Shown here piece after piece: positions 21,088-36,300 of a stretch of DNA of 64,000 nucleotides; position 1 is the first letter of the stretch, and the number at the start of each line of letters is the position of its first letter. Source of the stretch: Promerops cafer. Its lineage: Eukaryota > Chordata > Aves > Passeriformes > Nectariniidae. The stretch spans positions 1,117,697-1,181,696 of the forward strand of contig VZSE01002470.1 in NCBI GenBank assembly GCA_013398275.1, written 5' to 3'. The notes beneath the pieces are model-generated. The model was not told the DNA's origin, ran no database searches, and was given only the letters and a program-made list of their open reading frames with translations. A program made the position numbers and the translations under genes.

Positions 21088-24000
21088 CTTGGAAGAAAAA
21101 AGAGAGGAAATAAGTAAAAAGAAATAATTACATGAGAACAGCAAAAAAATCAGTTTAAATACGTTTCTTCTATTTTCCTACAGGAAAAACAAAATCAGTT
21201 TTCATTTTGTCATTATAGTGTCAGAGGCTCAAATCCTGTCTGTTCTCTGAGCAGGCACAGCATGGCTGTTCTCAGATTCTCATGTAAAAAGTCTGTGACT
21301 TACTAAATAATCGTGCCTAGCAAGTACTCAAGCACGGACACAGATTTCCTTTCAACTGGTATCAAAGCATAACAACCTCCATTCAGATTCATTTACAAGC
21401 ATCTTCTCTAAAATGCAGGGGAAAAATACTGCTGCTACACTGCTTTGTTCTTTGCAGTGCAAGGTACAGAGCAAAACACTGAGAAAAAAAAAAGGAGCAC
21501 AGGGAAGGATGAGGCACTCACTCCACCTCAACTCTGATTTGCAAGTGAGTATCTATATTTTGGGAGTTTTTTTGATATGGAGAAATCACGTTTTCACAGA
21601 AATTAACCTGGGAAATTAACAATCAGCTTCACCATAGTACAGTCTATAAAAAAATAGTATTTAGTCCCATCCCCCACACGTTCCTCTTTCTTACTACATT
21701 TTAACCAAATTAAGGCCAACTGATGATACAAAAACAACTCCAAAATTTACAGAGTGATTTTTTTAAAAAGGATGAGAACAGCTGTGGAAAACTACAAACT
21801 ATAGTGCATTGGGACAAGGCTCTGCCAAACATATCAGTATACCTACAGGATGAGAGGCAATAATGCAGAGCTGCTGAAATTTCAAACCGTTTTTGTTCAG
21901 TTTTAATTCTTCAGAAAAGGCTTATCTTCAGTTATCTTAACATCTACACTATTACAAAGTCTTACAATACTAAACACAGACACTTTGGCCGCCGAAAGCC
22001 CACAGTTCCAGCTCAGATTTTCTTATTAATTCATGGATATTTACAGTTCTTGCATGTCGAAGTGATCTGCACATTCTAACCAAATTGGGAGTCAGTCGTG
22101 TTTTCACCTAGCTGTGCTCTTATTTTAGTAAGGGTGGTCTCACTTCTGAGGTTATACATTACTTATAAAATTTTACAAGGAAACATGGACAAGCATTTTC
22201 CTTTGTACTTTATCCAGCATCCTGACAATAGTGAAGACTTGGCAGAATGCCCAGAAGCTCACTGCAATGACATTTAACTGCTGAATGGACTGAGAAAGTA
22301 TAAATAAAATTCCAGAAAGTCTAGAATTCAGCAACTTGTAAATAATTCGAAAATGCACACGTCTATTGACCCTGTCATCGTGCACTCAACGGGACAATAA
22401 AAATGCAAAATTCTAGCATCATTTACTAGGGAAGATTTGTTTGGTTTTGTGTGTTTTGGTTTTTATTTAGTATTTTTTTTCTCCCTACGTAAAAGATACA
22501 AGTATTTCCTAGGAAATTGGATTTTAATTCCTTTTTTTCCTGGACAGAGTGAGGAGACTCAAATACAACAGCAAGCATTCCACTTATCAAACCACAATGT
22601 AAAAATGCAATCATATAATCATTAGGCATCAGGCATTTAGAGAGTAAGTATTGCTCATACAATAAACCCGTTTAACAATACACAAACAGTGTATTGACAG
22701 TGCACCTACCACACACATGCTTTTAGTTTAACAGAGCCACCTACACTTAGGGCAGATACATGACAAAGGATAAACAGCATTCTTCCCCAGCTGAAAAAAG
22801 GTATAGTCCATGCCAGAGTCCAAAGATAACTGGTTGATGGGAAGGTGGATGCCTACAAAGCCACAGAACTTGGACTGATAGGCTGATCCACTTAATATGC
22901 AATACAGAGGCACTAACAAAGAGAACAGTATTAGCATTTTGGTGTGAAAGCTTTCCTCCTCCTTCCATTTTACAGTAAAGATCAAAGTCTATTGTGAAAG
23001 CTTTGGATTTTCTAATAAGGAACAGTTACTAAGAAGAAAGGCTCCGTGGTTTAAACAGTATGGTGAAACTGGAGATAATTAACTCCATTTTTTACAACCA
23101 GTGTATCTTATGACTCCAAACTGGAGTCCAGTTCTCTATTTAGCACAATATTACATACTATGAATGGTCACACATCTGTGAATTCAGAGATCACTGTACC
23201 ACTACACCATTCTATAATTCAAATTTTAATATTAAGCTGCAAATTTGATTTTGTTCCCACCTCAGCTGCAGGGAAGCTATTGCTAAAAATGCTTCAGAAT
23301 TCGGGAAATTTTCTTCAAGATTTCCTTGGGAAAGCAAGTTTTATTACCACAGCTAAAACTAGAGCATCAGAGCAAAATCTTATCTTAAAACATGCATCAA
23401 AGGAACACAGTCATCTGTAACTCCAGTATGAAATGGCTTTGGTTAAGGTTTGCAAATGTAGGTTGCCCCTATTTCATCCTACCCAGAAAGGGTGGAAACA
23501 GCTCCCAAAGCCCACCAAGGATACAGTCTAGGACTTAGTGCCCTTCCCTTACATATGGAAATCACTTCTGTAAATGCCCATGAATGGGCACCACAGAAAT
23601 ACAATAAAAATATGGCAAAATACCACTTCTTCCCATGCTGTCACATAGAATGCCTTCCCATTATACTTTTCATTCTTCAACCTCCTGCTGCGATTTCTTT
23701 TTCCATGGAGAAGAGTAAGCCAGGCATTTTGAGTTCAACTTTGGACAGCTCTGATTGACAGGACTCTATTTACTTGCAGGAAGAGCCATAACATTTAATG
23801 TAACATATCTTACATGTGTTGTGGTGTGCTTTAAAAAGGGGAGAGACTCAAAATTCTCAAGCTTAATTAAAACTGTGATATGCCGGAAAGCCAACAGAAA
23901 GCTTTTCAGCCTACTCGTAACAACCAACAGTATTTTACAAATACTTTAAAACATGACTAATGAAAAGAAAAAGCAACATTACATCAAACCCATCCCATGT

Positions 24001-24378
24001 TTTATGGTGCAGTATGTCCAATTTTTCTTTCCACTACTTTTAACTGGTAAATCACTTGGGGAAGTCTGTACTGTTGAACATACACCTGTGTGTCAGTCTT
24101 ACCTTCAAAATGTTTCATGTTATCTGTGCTGCTTTGCTATTCTTCTGGCTGTAAAGGACCCCCATAACTACCCTAAACTCTGCCAATCCCTGTCAGAAAT
24201 CTAGGGAATTTCAGGACTCCTGAAGGTTATTCATTTGTGCGTTACAGTACAGCCAGTCCTAATGAAAGAATATCTGATCTTTCATCTTGACAGAGTGAAA
24301 ACATCCTTGACCCATTATTTGATACGTGACTGAATTCACATATTAACTATTTAAATGTCCAAAGAAAACAGACACTCC

Positions 24379-24630
24379 AGAATCACAAGATTCTCCTGGA
24401 AAGTGTTGTTTTCCAGACTCACTGAAATGGCAGTTGGAAGGGATCTCTCTCTGAAGGTCATCCAGTCCAACCTACCCCTCCAAGGGGAGCTATTTGGAAC
24501 TGTGGGCTACATCGGGGCTGACCTGGAATCCTCCCGGGGCAAAGATCGCACATCTCTCTGCTAACCTGCTCCACCACCCACAGGGGAAGAAGTTCTCTTA
24601 ATGTGCAACCTAAAGCTCACCAGTATCTTC
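24379..24630 (-). mobile_element. CR1 LINE 3'-end fragment
   Basis: Reads in reverse orientation: AGAATCACAAGATTC at the left, then GTTGGAAGGGATCTCTC and GTCATCCAGTCCAACC, and further right AGGGGAAGAAGTTCTCTTAATGT. This order matches a minus-strand CR1 terminus. It is divergent and 5'-truncated; its right limit is approximate. Confidence 0.75.
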
Positions 24631-27600
24631 ATATAATTTGAAGTGACTTCTGAAATCACACCTTGCCTAGTTGAGATTTTCAGCACAAGTCTGCCCTTCA
24701 GCAAGTGCTACATCAGTGGAAGTTACACACCAGTGTGACACATCTACAGCTCTATCAGCTCACAACATGCAGACCAAGCTTCCTTCCAAATCCACCCATA
24801 CATAGTTCAAATAGCTTTGGAACATAAAAAACAGTTTTCAATTTTACGAAGCTTTGAGATAAAAAGAAATTCAGGCTTTTATCCTACCATCTACATTTAG
24901 TCTCTTAGCTTTTGCAGCTCTCATGCTGCACCTTCTTTGGCTTTCAAGAACATCTGTTAACACTTCTGAAGGCTCAGAAATGATACAGCTCCATCGCTGC
25001 TTTGTTATGCAGGTGACAGCATCTGAAAGCAGGCGAGATCTTTGTAGCTGCAGCAATGACATCAGCAGTGGATGGGTGAGGGGGAAGCAAGGGGTGGGGA
25101 GAGGAGGAGAAGTAGCAAAACAAGTTTGCCAGTACAAACACCACCTTTGTTTATGCAAGTTTTAATCACTCTCAAGATAATATTGTTCTGCAAAATATGT
25201 GTTTTGTTAAGATCAAAGTCCTTGCTCTCCATACAAATCTGTATGCAAATAACAGTTGAGCATTTAGCTCTGGCAAGTTAATACAGCTTCCAAGAGAAAT
25301 GCACACCACCCCTGTCCCTGAGAGATCACTGTTTTTTTTCAAAATAACAGCCAAGAGGCTGATGCCTGAACACCTTCAAACACACACAAACGAAGAAATT
25401 TAAGTTCTATGTTTTATGTAAGGTAAATGCATTATTAATATTTCTGCTGCTACTGAAACAAGTAGCAAATAGATGCCCTGTCATACTCTCTTTCCAATTT
25501 TGGATCCCACCTTCTGCACTGCAGAGTGAAACCCTGTTCACTCTTCCTTGCTTATGAGGATGCATCACCTCCAGTTGATCCTATCAGACCCATTAATAAA
25601 AATCCACTCAGACCAGTACATGTAGAACCCCTCTTCCAGTTATTTATTCAGATGAGTAATTTTAAACGATGTTTAAGGCAGTATTCTTTGCATTTGAGTT
25701 TGTCAAAGCTTCAAGCATTTTTTAAGTCTGTCTCTCAAGGGACAGATGCATAGCCTCTTCCAGGAGCACTATGCCAGCTGGAAAGATGACCACTTCCAGT
25801 GGCTTGTCATTCCCTCTGACAGCTGAGTAGCACTTCAAAACGATGCAGTCAGATGAATTAGGAAGCTTGAACAGCACTTACACACAGGTCTTTGCTGGCA
25901 CAGCTAAATGTGATTTTCCACACTTGGAAAACAAGTTTCCTCTCACTTCTGTTGCTGGTTAGCTCAGAACTTTTTGGTTTAGAAATTGCACTTTGTTTCT
26001 CAAGTGAAAGATCTCACCATGTCAAAGCAGACGACAGATTCATACCTCGATCCAGCAAGTGGGAAACAGAACCTGCAACCATTTGCACCACCTGAACCAT
26101 TTTCACATTTATGACAGTTGGAAAGAAAAGCAACACTGAAACCCAAAGAACAGTTAATATGTGCAGAAAAATCAGCTGCTTCAGCCTTCAATTCACTAGT
26201 GAGAACTGACTAAAGTCAAGGGTAGATTTTTTGTTACAACCAACGCTGTTGCATCAGCCCAAAACTCAGATCTTGGATCTTAAAAGACTGGTCTTTCACT
26301 TTGCATGCCACATGGCAATCTCCAGATGCAGGATAGCCCACTAGAGTATCACCTCCTGACTTTACTCTTAATTCTCATAGAGGCATAACTGAGACATGAT
26401 TTAACCAGGACCTGAGCAAAAACCACCCCATCAAACCTCTGTCAAATACCAAACCAGAATATTCAAACATGCAACCACTTGCATGGCCATATATGTCAAC
26501 TCAAGTGTAAGATTTTTTTCAGTGGAGAAATATTTAGAAATTATTCATTTCGGGGGAAAGGAAAAGAATGGATTTTCGGTTCTTGAAACAGCTTCAAATG
26601 TCATTGAAAGTTAAAAGGAAACTAAATCAAGTTGGTTCTTCACAGGCAGAGTTCTTCTGGGTTACACATTAACTACAAAGGCACTCAGTCTCAGCACAGC
26701 TGTGCCAAACCAGCTCTGTCCAGTCAGGATTACAGGTTCAGGCACACTCCACACTTGGTCCCAGAGTGTGAAAAGCTGCACAAATCACTTTGTCAGGCAA
26801 AGAAGCCTATGAGACTCTGATGGAGCCTGTAAGGCCCTAAAATCCTGCACTGTTTCACCTAGCTCTGCAGAAAGCCACTCTAGCACAAGAGCTTGAAGTG
26901 TTCACCTGGCCCTACCCAAAGCCTTGCTTACAGCCCAGAGTCAACCTGAAAATGCCCAGCTCTGATGTGAACATTACCTAAGTTCCTCAAGGCCCATTAC
27001 TTTAATAGAGCAGCAAAACTGAGGTCCAAGGTAGAGCTTGGAGAGACCCCACTCTAGTTCACAGTTGGATAAACACTTCTGCCAAGAGAAGTGCATGATG
27101 TGTTACAGTGCTTGGTAACCTTGCTTTTGGAAATCTTTGATAACCATTTCCTCACCATGATTATGTATTTTCCAATAGCATTATCTAAATCAGACTTCTC
27201 CAGTTTGTTCTCTTTCCTTTAAAAGAGAAATACAACAGTTCCGGTGACAATGGCTTGTGACAAAACTGAAACACCATTGTCACACACTCCTACTTCATAC
27301 TACTTTTCAGTAACAAGTTCAGAACAGACTGCACAATCAATTATAAATGCCACCTTTTATGATAATGGCATTTCTTTCTTCACAGGAAATCCAACTTTAC
27401 ATGCACAGACACCTTTTCTCCCAAGATGCGTAAGTACAGGCAACACAGTAAGCCCTTTAAAATTATGACAGTTGGTTGACAACTATTTCTATATGTGTAT
27501 TTGCTTTATATATTCTGAATAATGCAATTTTCAAATATTCTTATTACATTCATACAGATTAATAAAAAATCTGATTTAAGTGCTTCTTTAAGAGGCTTTA

Positions 27601-30600
27601 TCATCAGATGTACAGTAAAACAACTGAGATAATGCCTTACAGCAGAATAGCCATTAAAGTATTTTTTTTCTCCTACTACAGCAAGATTTGGCAAAGTATT
27701 TAAAATTACATTTCCCTAGGGGCAGACAAGAACTTTCATGATGAAAGAACTAGAATAATAAAAGGAAAGTAAATAATCACAGTCTCTTTTAGATTCATAT
27801 CTTTACACACATATAATGAAAGCATTACAAGCAGACAATACTGCTTCAACTAGATTTTAAAGACAAGCATAAAGCACTTTTAACAAGATACAATGCGTTC
27901 CTACTTAATTATTATTCCTAGGCAGGCTTTGTTCAGGGTTGGTTTTTTGTTTTGTTTTGCTTAACTCCTTCTGCAACCTGCAGGATCTGGCCACCCCCAG
28001 GTCAAGTGACTCAGGGACACAGCACCAGACAAATCAGAGACCAAAGGCTTCCAGCACCCGGGAATCTGCTCCAGGGATCTGTTAGGAAAAGGCATTCCCT
28101 ATCATACTAAGAGGCAACTTCTTGGGGGTCTCACTGAACTGCAACAAAACTTCAGAAGACAAACCTCAGCTTGTATATCTTTATTTAAATCCTCCTCCTA
28201 CTCAGGAGCAATTAAAACAAAGAACTTGTGCCAATGTAGGACTAGAGATAGAATTCTCCTAAGCACTTCTCCTACCTCTCTGGCATAACCAAATGAACAT
28301 GACATTTGCTTATTTTTTTTCCCCCAAATAAACCAACAGCTGTTTATCATTGTATTTGCTTCATATAATTGCGTATTTAATTATATCAAGGCACAACTTT
28401 TACTTAATGCCCTTATGAGTTATGCCAAATGTTTTAGCTTATCCTTCCACTCTGCATGCTCACACATTGAAGGGTTATACTCTCTCACTTCACTGAAGCC
28501 ACATGCTGCAGGAGAATAATGACAAACTCATAAGGCTGTAATTCCTAGGCTATAATTTTTGATAATTTGAAAATTTACAGCTTACAGAAGACCTATGATG
28601 AAAGCACTCTGGTGATAAACACTCTGCAAGTCTCTCCTGTACAGCTGGAGGAATAAGGGACAGTATTGCCTGATTTCACAGAATCATCTGCTAACTAAGC
28701 CACACCTGGGACTCCTGCATCACTTTGGGCTTCCATATCAATTCACAACAAGAGAGCCCAGCATCCTATCAGATACTGGTGTGCTCTGGGATTTGCAGTA
28801 AGAGTAAAGTCTGCATGAAAATTAAAACAACAAAAATACTTCCATCATGGTAGAGGACTAAAAAAATAAGAAAGTTTTCCATGCGGCTGATTACTGGAGT
28901 AAAGAGCTCTGACACTGACAGTAACTACCAAAAGCAAAATACTGCCCTTCAATCTTAAAACAGTAATTTACAATTTGCTACTTCTGTTTCCAATTCCATT
29001 TACTACATGTAAATAGAAATCTACAATGGAAGCAGGGTATTTTGGAGTCACACATTATTCCATGTGGTGAAGCCTGCGAAATTCAAATGGAGCACGATTT
29101 AGTCTTGCAAGTTAAGAAATCAGAAGACTGAAATGGATAAACATGCTGCTGACCTTGTTCAAGCCTTCTAAGAGAGCCTTACCGATGAGATAGTCATCCA
29201 TAAAAAAGGTCTCCTGGAAAACATGATGCTACTACTATTTCAGAGCACACAGATTCACAATTGTAGAAGAAAGTCTTCTGGTTTAATGATTCTGGTTTAG
29301 CCCATCACATAAATCTTAACACATTTCCAAATGTGTTACGTAAGCAAGGCAGATAGAACCAGAAATTCAGCACCAATAATGCTTATGTGCCTGAAACTGT
29401 GATACTTTCTCTGAGTTAAAAACAGCACAGAGAATGTTCACTTTCCATTCAGTTTCTATCAGAACACCACAAGTTCCAAAAAATGGCTCAAATATATACC
29501 TTCCCCCTCAAAAAGGCATGTAGCTTACAGGCATTTAGTAGCAAACTGTAGACAGAAGAGAGAATTTAGCTGAAAAATAAAACAGGAAAAGTGTTTTTCT
29601 AGTATAGAAATAAGACATTTTCTTTCAGTTTACAGATCAAGGCATTTTTTGGTTTTATACTTGCAGCTCTGCCATATGAACTGCTAAACCTGCAAGAAGG
29701 CAAATAATATTTTTAAATAATCTTGAGAAAAGTGCAGTAAAGCACTTTTTGTCTTAAAATTTCATTTAGCAATGAAGATTACCCACATCTCTCTGTCATC
29801 TGCCGTGACAGAGAACCAAAGTACGTCAAAGTGTTAGAAGGCACTTCTGAAATCAATTATATTATATGATTTTCAAAGATTTCTAGAGAATGTCCAACTA
29901 TGTTAAAAAGCACATTACCCTGCATTGAACAACTAACACCTATTTACCTGTAGCAACCGGGAACAATAAAAAATTAGCATGGCTTGACACAAAAGGATTG
30001 TGTGCAGAGGAATGGCATGGAAGCCCCCAAGTCCCTGTGCTTGGAAACTACAGCTTCCTTTCCTGGCACACTGGAAAAGCAGGAAATGTGGGAAGTTACT
30101 GTCAGACCCCTTGAAGAAAAACCTGGCAGCTCCCCCCATTCCTGTGTGGCTCCTGAGCAATTCCAATGCCCTGGTGAGCACCAGCCATGGCAAAGGTGTG
30201 ACTCCTTCACTCATTCACTTCCAGGATGAGCCAACTCTGGACTTCAGCATCTCACTGAATAAATGGATTGTCTTTGCAGGAAATACATAGTTGAAGTGGT
30301 CTGGCAAAGGACTAATATTGGATAGAACTTCATCAGTTGGAACTTGTGTGCCTTACTTCTGACCAGTTTTGTGCTTTTGCATCAGAGAAGATTAGGAAGC
30401 TTAAGAAAATGAGGGTCTTTCCTCTCCCAAATTTTGGAGACATGGGAAAAACACACCACATCAGCTAAGTGCTTCGGGCAGCCATGTACCCACACACAAG
30501 CCCCCTCCCAAAGTCAAGCCCTGATTCAAGGCTCTCTGCAAATGACTGCTCACAGCAGTTCCTGAGATTGCTTTAATATTTCCTGTAGTGAGCTTTCACA

Positions 30601-32897
30601 TTGCCATTATATTCCTTATAGTGAGTTTTTTAGTATTCTTACAAAGTTTTCTGTTATTTTGGGCTACACACAGACTCAGCAAGGTGTTCTGATGTTAAAA
30701 ACTACCAAATAAAGTTTCTGAAAGTACATCCTTTCAAATTTAAATCAAATCTGTTTAAACTTTTCTGTTCTCTGTGGATGGACTATTCGACCTATTTCAC
30801 ATTTAAACTGAAGTTACAGCAACCTAAACTTGATTGAGTGTATTAATCAATATAGGAGCATAACAACATCTGTGACTTTGCCTAAAACTTTATATTAAAA
30901 TAGGGATGAAGTGCAGCCTTACATATTCACAAGAAAAATGCAAATCACATCTGACTCTGAGGCCACTCTAAAGATACATCACAGCCCCAGGTTTTCCACC
31001 AAGTATAAAACTGCTTTTTAGCCTGTATTGTGACAGCCATTTTGAGATTTCCTCAGGTGTGTCTGACCAACAAACCATGTTGGAATATTTTCATTTGGGC
31101 TTTAAACCTGAGTTAAAACCAAAAGAAAAAAAAAAACAACAACAATTCTCTATCACACAAAAGAGAAAAGTTAAATTCCAACTATCAACGGGAGAATTAA
31201 ATTTTATTTCAACCATCAGCTGAAGGCTGGTATTTTCAAAAGTATTTATGTATACAAAGATATGGACCAACATTTATGTAGGCTTTTTAAAGATCTTTAA
31301 TGTAAAACAATTAATGGAAGTTAATCACCTGCACCTTTTGCTACCTGAATACTTTTGAAAAACTGATCCATACTGCATTACTTGCTTAAAAATGTGCATA
31401 GCTAAACTTATGCTCCCAACTCATAAGGGCTAATTTCAGTTAAAACATTCGACTTTGGACAAACAACTCCTAATTCTTATGTAACACTCTAGCCATGAAC
31501 TATTATTAAGAAAGAATAAATAAAGATGAAGGATTAATTAATTCTACTCCACTGTAGCACTTACGTGCATTAAGCACACTGGATCAGATTTCTTCTGACC
31601 AGGTATTGCACCAACTTAAATTTTAAGTAAGGATGCTCACAGTGCTGTATTTCTCTTTATGTCATAAAAAAAAAATCCTGCAGAATTGTTCACAACACCA
31701 TGAAATCCAAGTAATTGTGAAGTCATGACTATTAATTTCCAAAAATAAGCTTTTTATTATTCACTGAATGTCAATCACATGCCAGGGATTTTTAAATAAG
31801 TCCCAATATTGCAAATACAGAAAACAAGCTTTTTTTGTTTAACGAATAATGATTCAGACACTTTCTTACAGGAGAGCACCCACACAATTTATCACCACTT
31901 TCATCTGTCATCCCACATGCTTGGCTTTTGCTCATATCAACATTTTTTTAAATGAATTCTTTTCACTCTAGTTATGATATCAGTTTTGCAATCATTAGGG
32001 CTAGCAAAAAAACATAGAAGCTTCACGTTGTTGATACAGGAAAACTGTGCCATTTGTAAAAATGTGGATTTTTGAACTCTGAAGTCTCTTATCATTTATC
32101 ACCAACCTGAAAATCTTTCAGCAGAAGTTATTATGCCATCAGTGTTCTAAGATGGTGAATAATCAATATAGAAATTCATTAAATAGCTTCAAGAGAAGAA
32201 ACCAGATCATGATTTTCAAGTCAACCTCTGATAATCAGATAAATACACAGCAAAGAGAACAGCACAGAGAAAGTCAGTAATCACTCAGTCCTCCTCCCTT
32301 GATGATTTCAAGTGCTGAGATTTTTATCACTGAAGTAGTAGACAGTATTCTGCAAAGAGAAAATACTCAAAACAACCTCCCAAGGGAAGTATTGCCTCTT
32401 GCTTCATTGCTACCATTTAGATGTCCTAATTTAAAAGGGTCCCAAAACAGTCTTTTATTCCAAATACTAACATGCTGTGTGGCAATAATTAACAGAAAAG
32501 CATTAGGTGCATTTCTTTATTAAAAAATTATTTTTGTTAAAGCTGTCATTTTAAAACACTAAAAGCTACTAAAATGAATTTACTATGTGTAATATTATCA
32601 TATCCTGACATCTCAACTTGCCAGGGTGTGAAGAAAATTCTGTATTGCACTCAAAAGCACAGAGAAATATCAGACTTTAGCAACATATGTACATTATGAG
32701 ATGGACAGGAGCCAGACTAATGATGAGATCAAGGTAAAGAGTCCCCACCATCATCAAAATAGGGAAGAATCAGTGAGCTGGAAGAACCAATAGTCAAGGC
32801 CCCTTATGGAATCTCACGTGATGAGGAGAGAAAAAGCCAGAAAATGTCAGAGAATATTGATTTACACATTATTCAAAACACAGAATTATTCAAACAC

Positions 32898-32945
32898 AAA
32901 AAAAAAAAAAACACCAAAAAAACAACAAAAAGAAACCCCCAACCA
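32898..32945. repeat. A-rich low-complexity tract
   Basis: A run of 14 A followed by CACC, AAAAAAA, CAACAAAAAG and ACCCCCAACC words. It is a simple A/C-rich tract without an attached mobile element that I could recognise. Confidence 0.8.
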
Positions 32946-33296
32946 AAACACTCTACAACACCAAGCCATAGTGTCACATCTGATTGCTAGAGACATGAGA
33001 AACATCCACAAGTACTGATTCTGAACCCAGCATCTGCTGGGGACACTGACAATTGGCAACTGTCAGGGTTCCACACAATGCTAATGTTTGTTATACACAG
33101 GAAAACAGGATTCAGTAACACTTAAAATTAACCTCTACATGCAAAACCTTTATTCAGCAACCCCATCTTTAGGGGAGGGTTTAGCACCCAGCTCCAGGAA
33201 CAGATTTGATCCTTCTCATTGCACTGTCCCTGCTGAAAGTTGCCCCACCAAAGGGACCAACTGAGGCAGGTCTTGTTCATCTGGTTATTTTTTATA

Positions 33297-33336
33297 TTAA
33301 TATGAAAACAGGCATGTTAATATGAAAACAGGCATG
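33297..33336. repeat. 20-bp perfect tandem duplication
   Basis: The unit TTAATATGAAAACAGGCATG occurs at 33297-33316 and again at 33317-33336 without mismatch. The identity suggests a recent local duplication in intron 2. Confidence 0.95.
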
Positions 33337-36300
33337 AATCCTGACAGTCATGTTACGATTAAGGAAATTATTATATATTGCTTCCGTAGATTATATAGGT
33401 CAGTTATTCTGCTTATAGCTGTTGAATGTGAAAACTGTAATCTCATCCCACCGAGGCCAAAGGAAGGCTCATGAGGGAGTACAGGCATATACAAAAGACA
33501 TATCTTATACCAGGTCACTCAGATAACAGAAATAATTGTAAAAAAAGATGAAAACTTTTTGTGACACGTGTATGGTACGGGTGTCAGTTTGTCAGATTTT
33601 CCTATCCCAAGAAGAAATCAGCAAGTCTGCTGGAGAGTGGGTGTTCTCTAGAATGAATCAAAAGTGTCTAGAAATGGCAATACAGAAATCTATCAAAAAA
33701 CTTGACTTTTCTGAAATATGCTAAAACTGAAAGAAGAGAAACTATGCACAAGAGAGACTCTAGTGGGCGTCACACTCTTCCTTCCAAAAACACAGTAACT
33801 TTTCATTCATATTCTGTCAGGAGCAAAATTCTCCTCAGTGTTATGTACCAGTTGTTATAGTGGGACAAATATCAATGCTCTCCTCCTCTACTTTTGAAAC
33901 AGCTTTGATATACTTGAGAAAGGAGGTAGCACTGATTTCTGCCACCTCCCTGCACCATGTAGTCAGTTCCCAGCCAAGGGCAGAGATGCTCTGCAGCCTT
34001 CCATTACAGAAAATTGAGTGACCAACTGAAGTTTGTCAGGAGCCCCTATGCTTGGAGGAAGATCAAAGAATGTAATGAAGCAAGCATGAATTTCAACCCA
34101 GTCCAGTTCCTGGGAGGAAGGAATCTATAAGGGTTTCAGGCCATTCCATCCAAGCCTGGACAAAGGGAGTCAGTCAGCAATCCATGTAACACAGGTTACA
34201 CTGACAGAAGGCTCAGACTTTGCTATAACTTAGAGCAGCAAGACAACTGCTCTACTGGGTAACTAGCACTGAAACTGCATCACAGCCCATGGCACCCTAG
34301 AGCCAGGAGGTTTTCAAATCAGTGTGCTCGTTTTTTCCATTTTAGTTTCTACCACCAATATAGCTTATGATTTTACAAACAGGATTATTCTAAGGAAGTC
34401 AGCCACAAGCTCAGATACAAATTAGAGCTGACCAACTGTTTGTGTGCACATCATGGATCTCAACACGTTACACGGCCAAACATGCCACACACAAGGCAGC
34501 TATTCACTAGCTTCATTTGTAGGGGAACATCAAGCTCTCATTTCTCCTTCTCCCTCCAAGCATTCTGTGGAAAAGGCTGCTTCTCTTCATGGGAACACCA
34601 CCACTCTGCACTTCTATAAATAATTACATGAACATGATTAGATAAATCTCCCTCTTCCAGGATGACCCTCCTGCACAGGCCATTTTGAATAAGTCTTAAA
34701 GAAATGACAGCTAAATATTTACAACATTGGCAGTATTTGTCAAAACAGTTTAGATGCTTCATAACAAGAAACAAACACCTAAATGAAAAATTAGTAATCA
34801 TTACAACAGATTTATTCTATGGGTTTATGTATCTCTAGAATTTTCAATAGTGCACCAAGGGAATCATGATCATCCTGTTATCTATTAGTAGGCAACTAAT
34901 CACAACCAACCAGTAGAAAACACTCCCAGCTTAATACTAATAAAATAATAAAGCAACTAAAAAGAGAATCTCTAACTGCTATGTGTAAGAGAGCATAATA
35001 AACACTTGTTAGCCTCCAAGAACACATCTGTAGTTGAATGGTTTACCAGAACAATTATTAGCCTGTCATAAACTGTATGTAATGTAGACCATCACTTCAT
35101 CAACTTTTCCTTTAATTAAAATTATATTAGTGAATGAGGACAGTGCTGCAATTCCCTAGGCAGCCAAATACTTAAAAAGAACCATTCTTGGTTGAATTTT
35201 TCTTCAATAAATCCCATGTTAGCTTTTAAATTCTCTGTAAATCTGCGATTTTGTGCATGTAAATGTTGATAACAGCAAGCAACCGAGCCCTGCTCTTCAC
35301 TCCCCTTACAAACACACACTACACTGGAAACACAGAAATACTGGTTGGACTGACATGGTTCAACATGGACTAGCAGAAAGCTCTTCTGAAGAGAAGACCA
35401 CAGAAGAATACACTAAAAGCAATTACAAAAAAGAATTATGTGCCAGCTTTTCTTCTCCATGGTTTGTTCTGCTTTTCTTTATTAATTAAATCCAGAAACA
35501 TTTAGCTACTATGCTGAGTAATCTGTAAGGCAACACTGGTTTGGTGTTTGCTGTTATTTGTTGGTTTATAAACACAAAATCTATCTTACAAAAATTGCAG
35601 AATGAAAACTTGCATACAACCTAATGCATCTAACACGAGTCAAACCAAATTCAGAGCAGCAAACCCAGCAAATCAGTCACTCATTTTATGCAAGAGATGT
35701 AAAATGTGGTTGCCTATGATGGCAGGGGGCTGAGCTCAGTAACCCAGCAGAGCCTGGCCATTCTCATTCCTGTGTAGGTCTTGACAGAAACAGCAGGTAC
35801 GGAGTGAAATTAAAGCACCCCACCAAACAACGCCCCCACCCCAAAACAGCAGTTTCTCTACTTTTCCTGCCAAGAGAAGGAAAACTGCATCTCTTTGTAT
35901 ACACATGGATGGTGTCTGCATTGCCTTTGCATTTTAATAAATCCCACACTGATCATGACCTATACAATGTATGCAGAGAGAAAACTGATGGGTTTTTTAT
36001 TGTGGAAAGTATTTAACACACAGTAGTAATATACACATATTCTATTATTGTTTGTCTCCATGACAATTCTAATATGAACTGTAAACTCTGAATTATTCTA
36101 GCTCTTCCTGAAGCAGGAGCATTATTAAGCAACTAAAGTCCTCCTTAATCTAACTGCACAAGTTAGCAATTCAATTTTACATTTGCCTTTTAGTTGTTCA
36201 CATTAACCTTTAGACTCCCTAAATGAGAGAACCTTAGTTCCTTAGAGTAAACTCTTAGTTTTTTAACTAAGAGCAGCTCAGTACTGTGTGAGCACCAACA

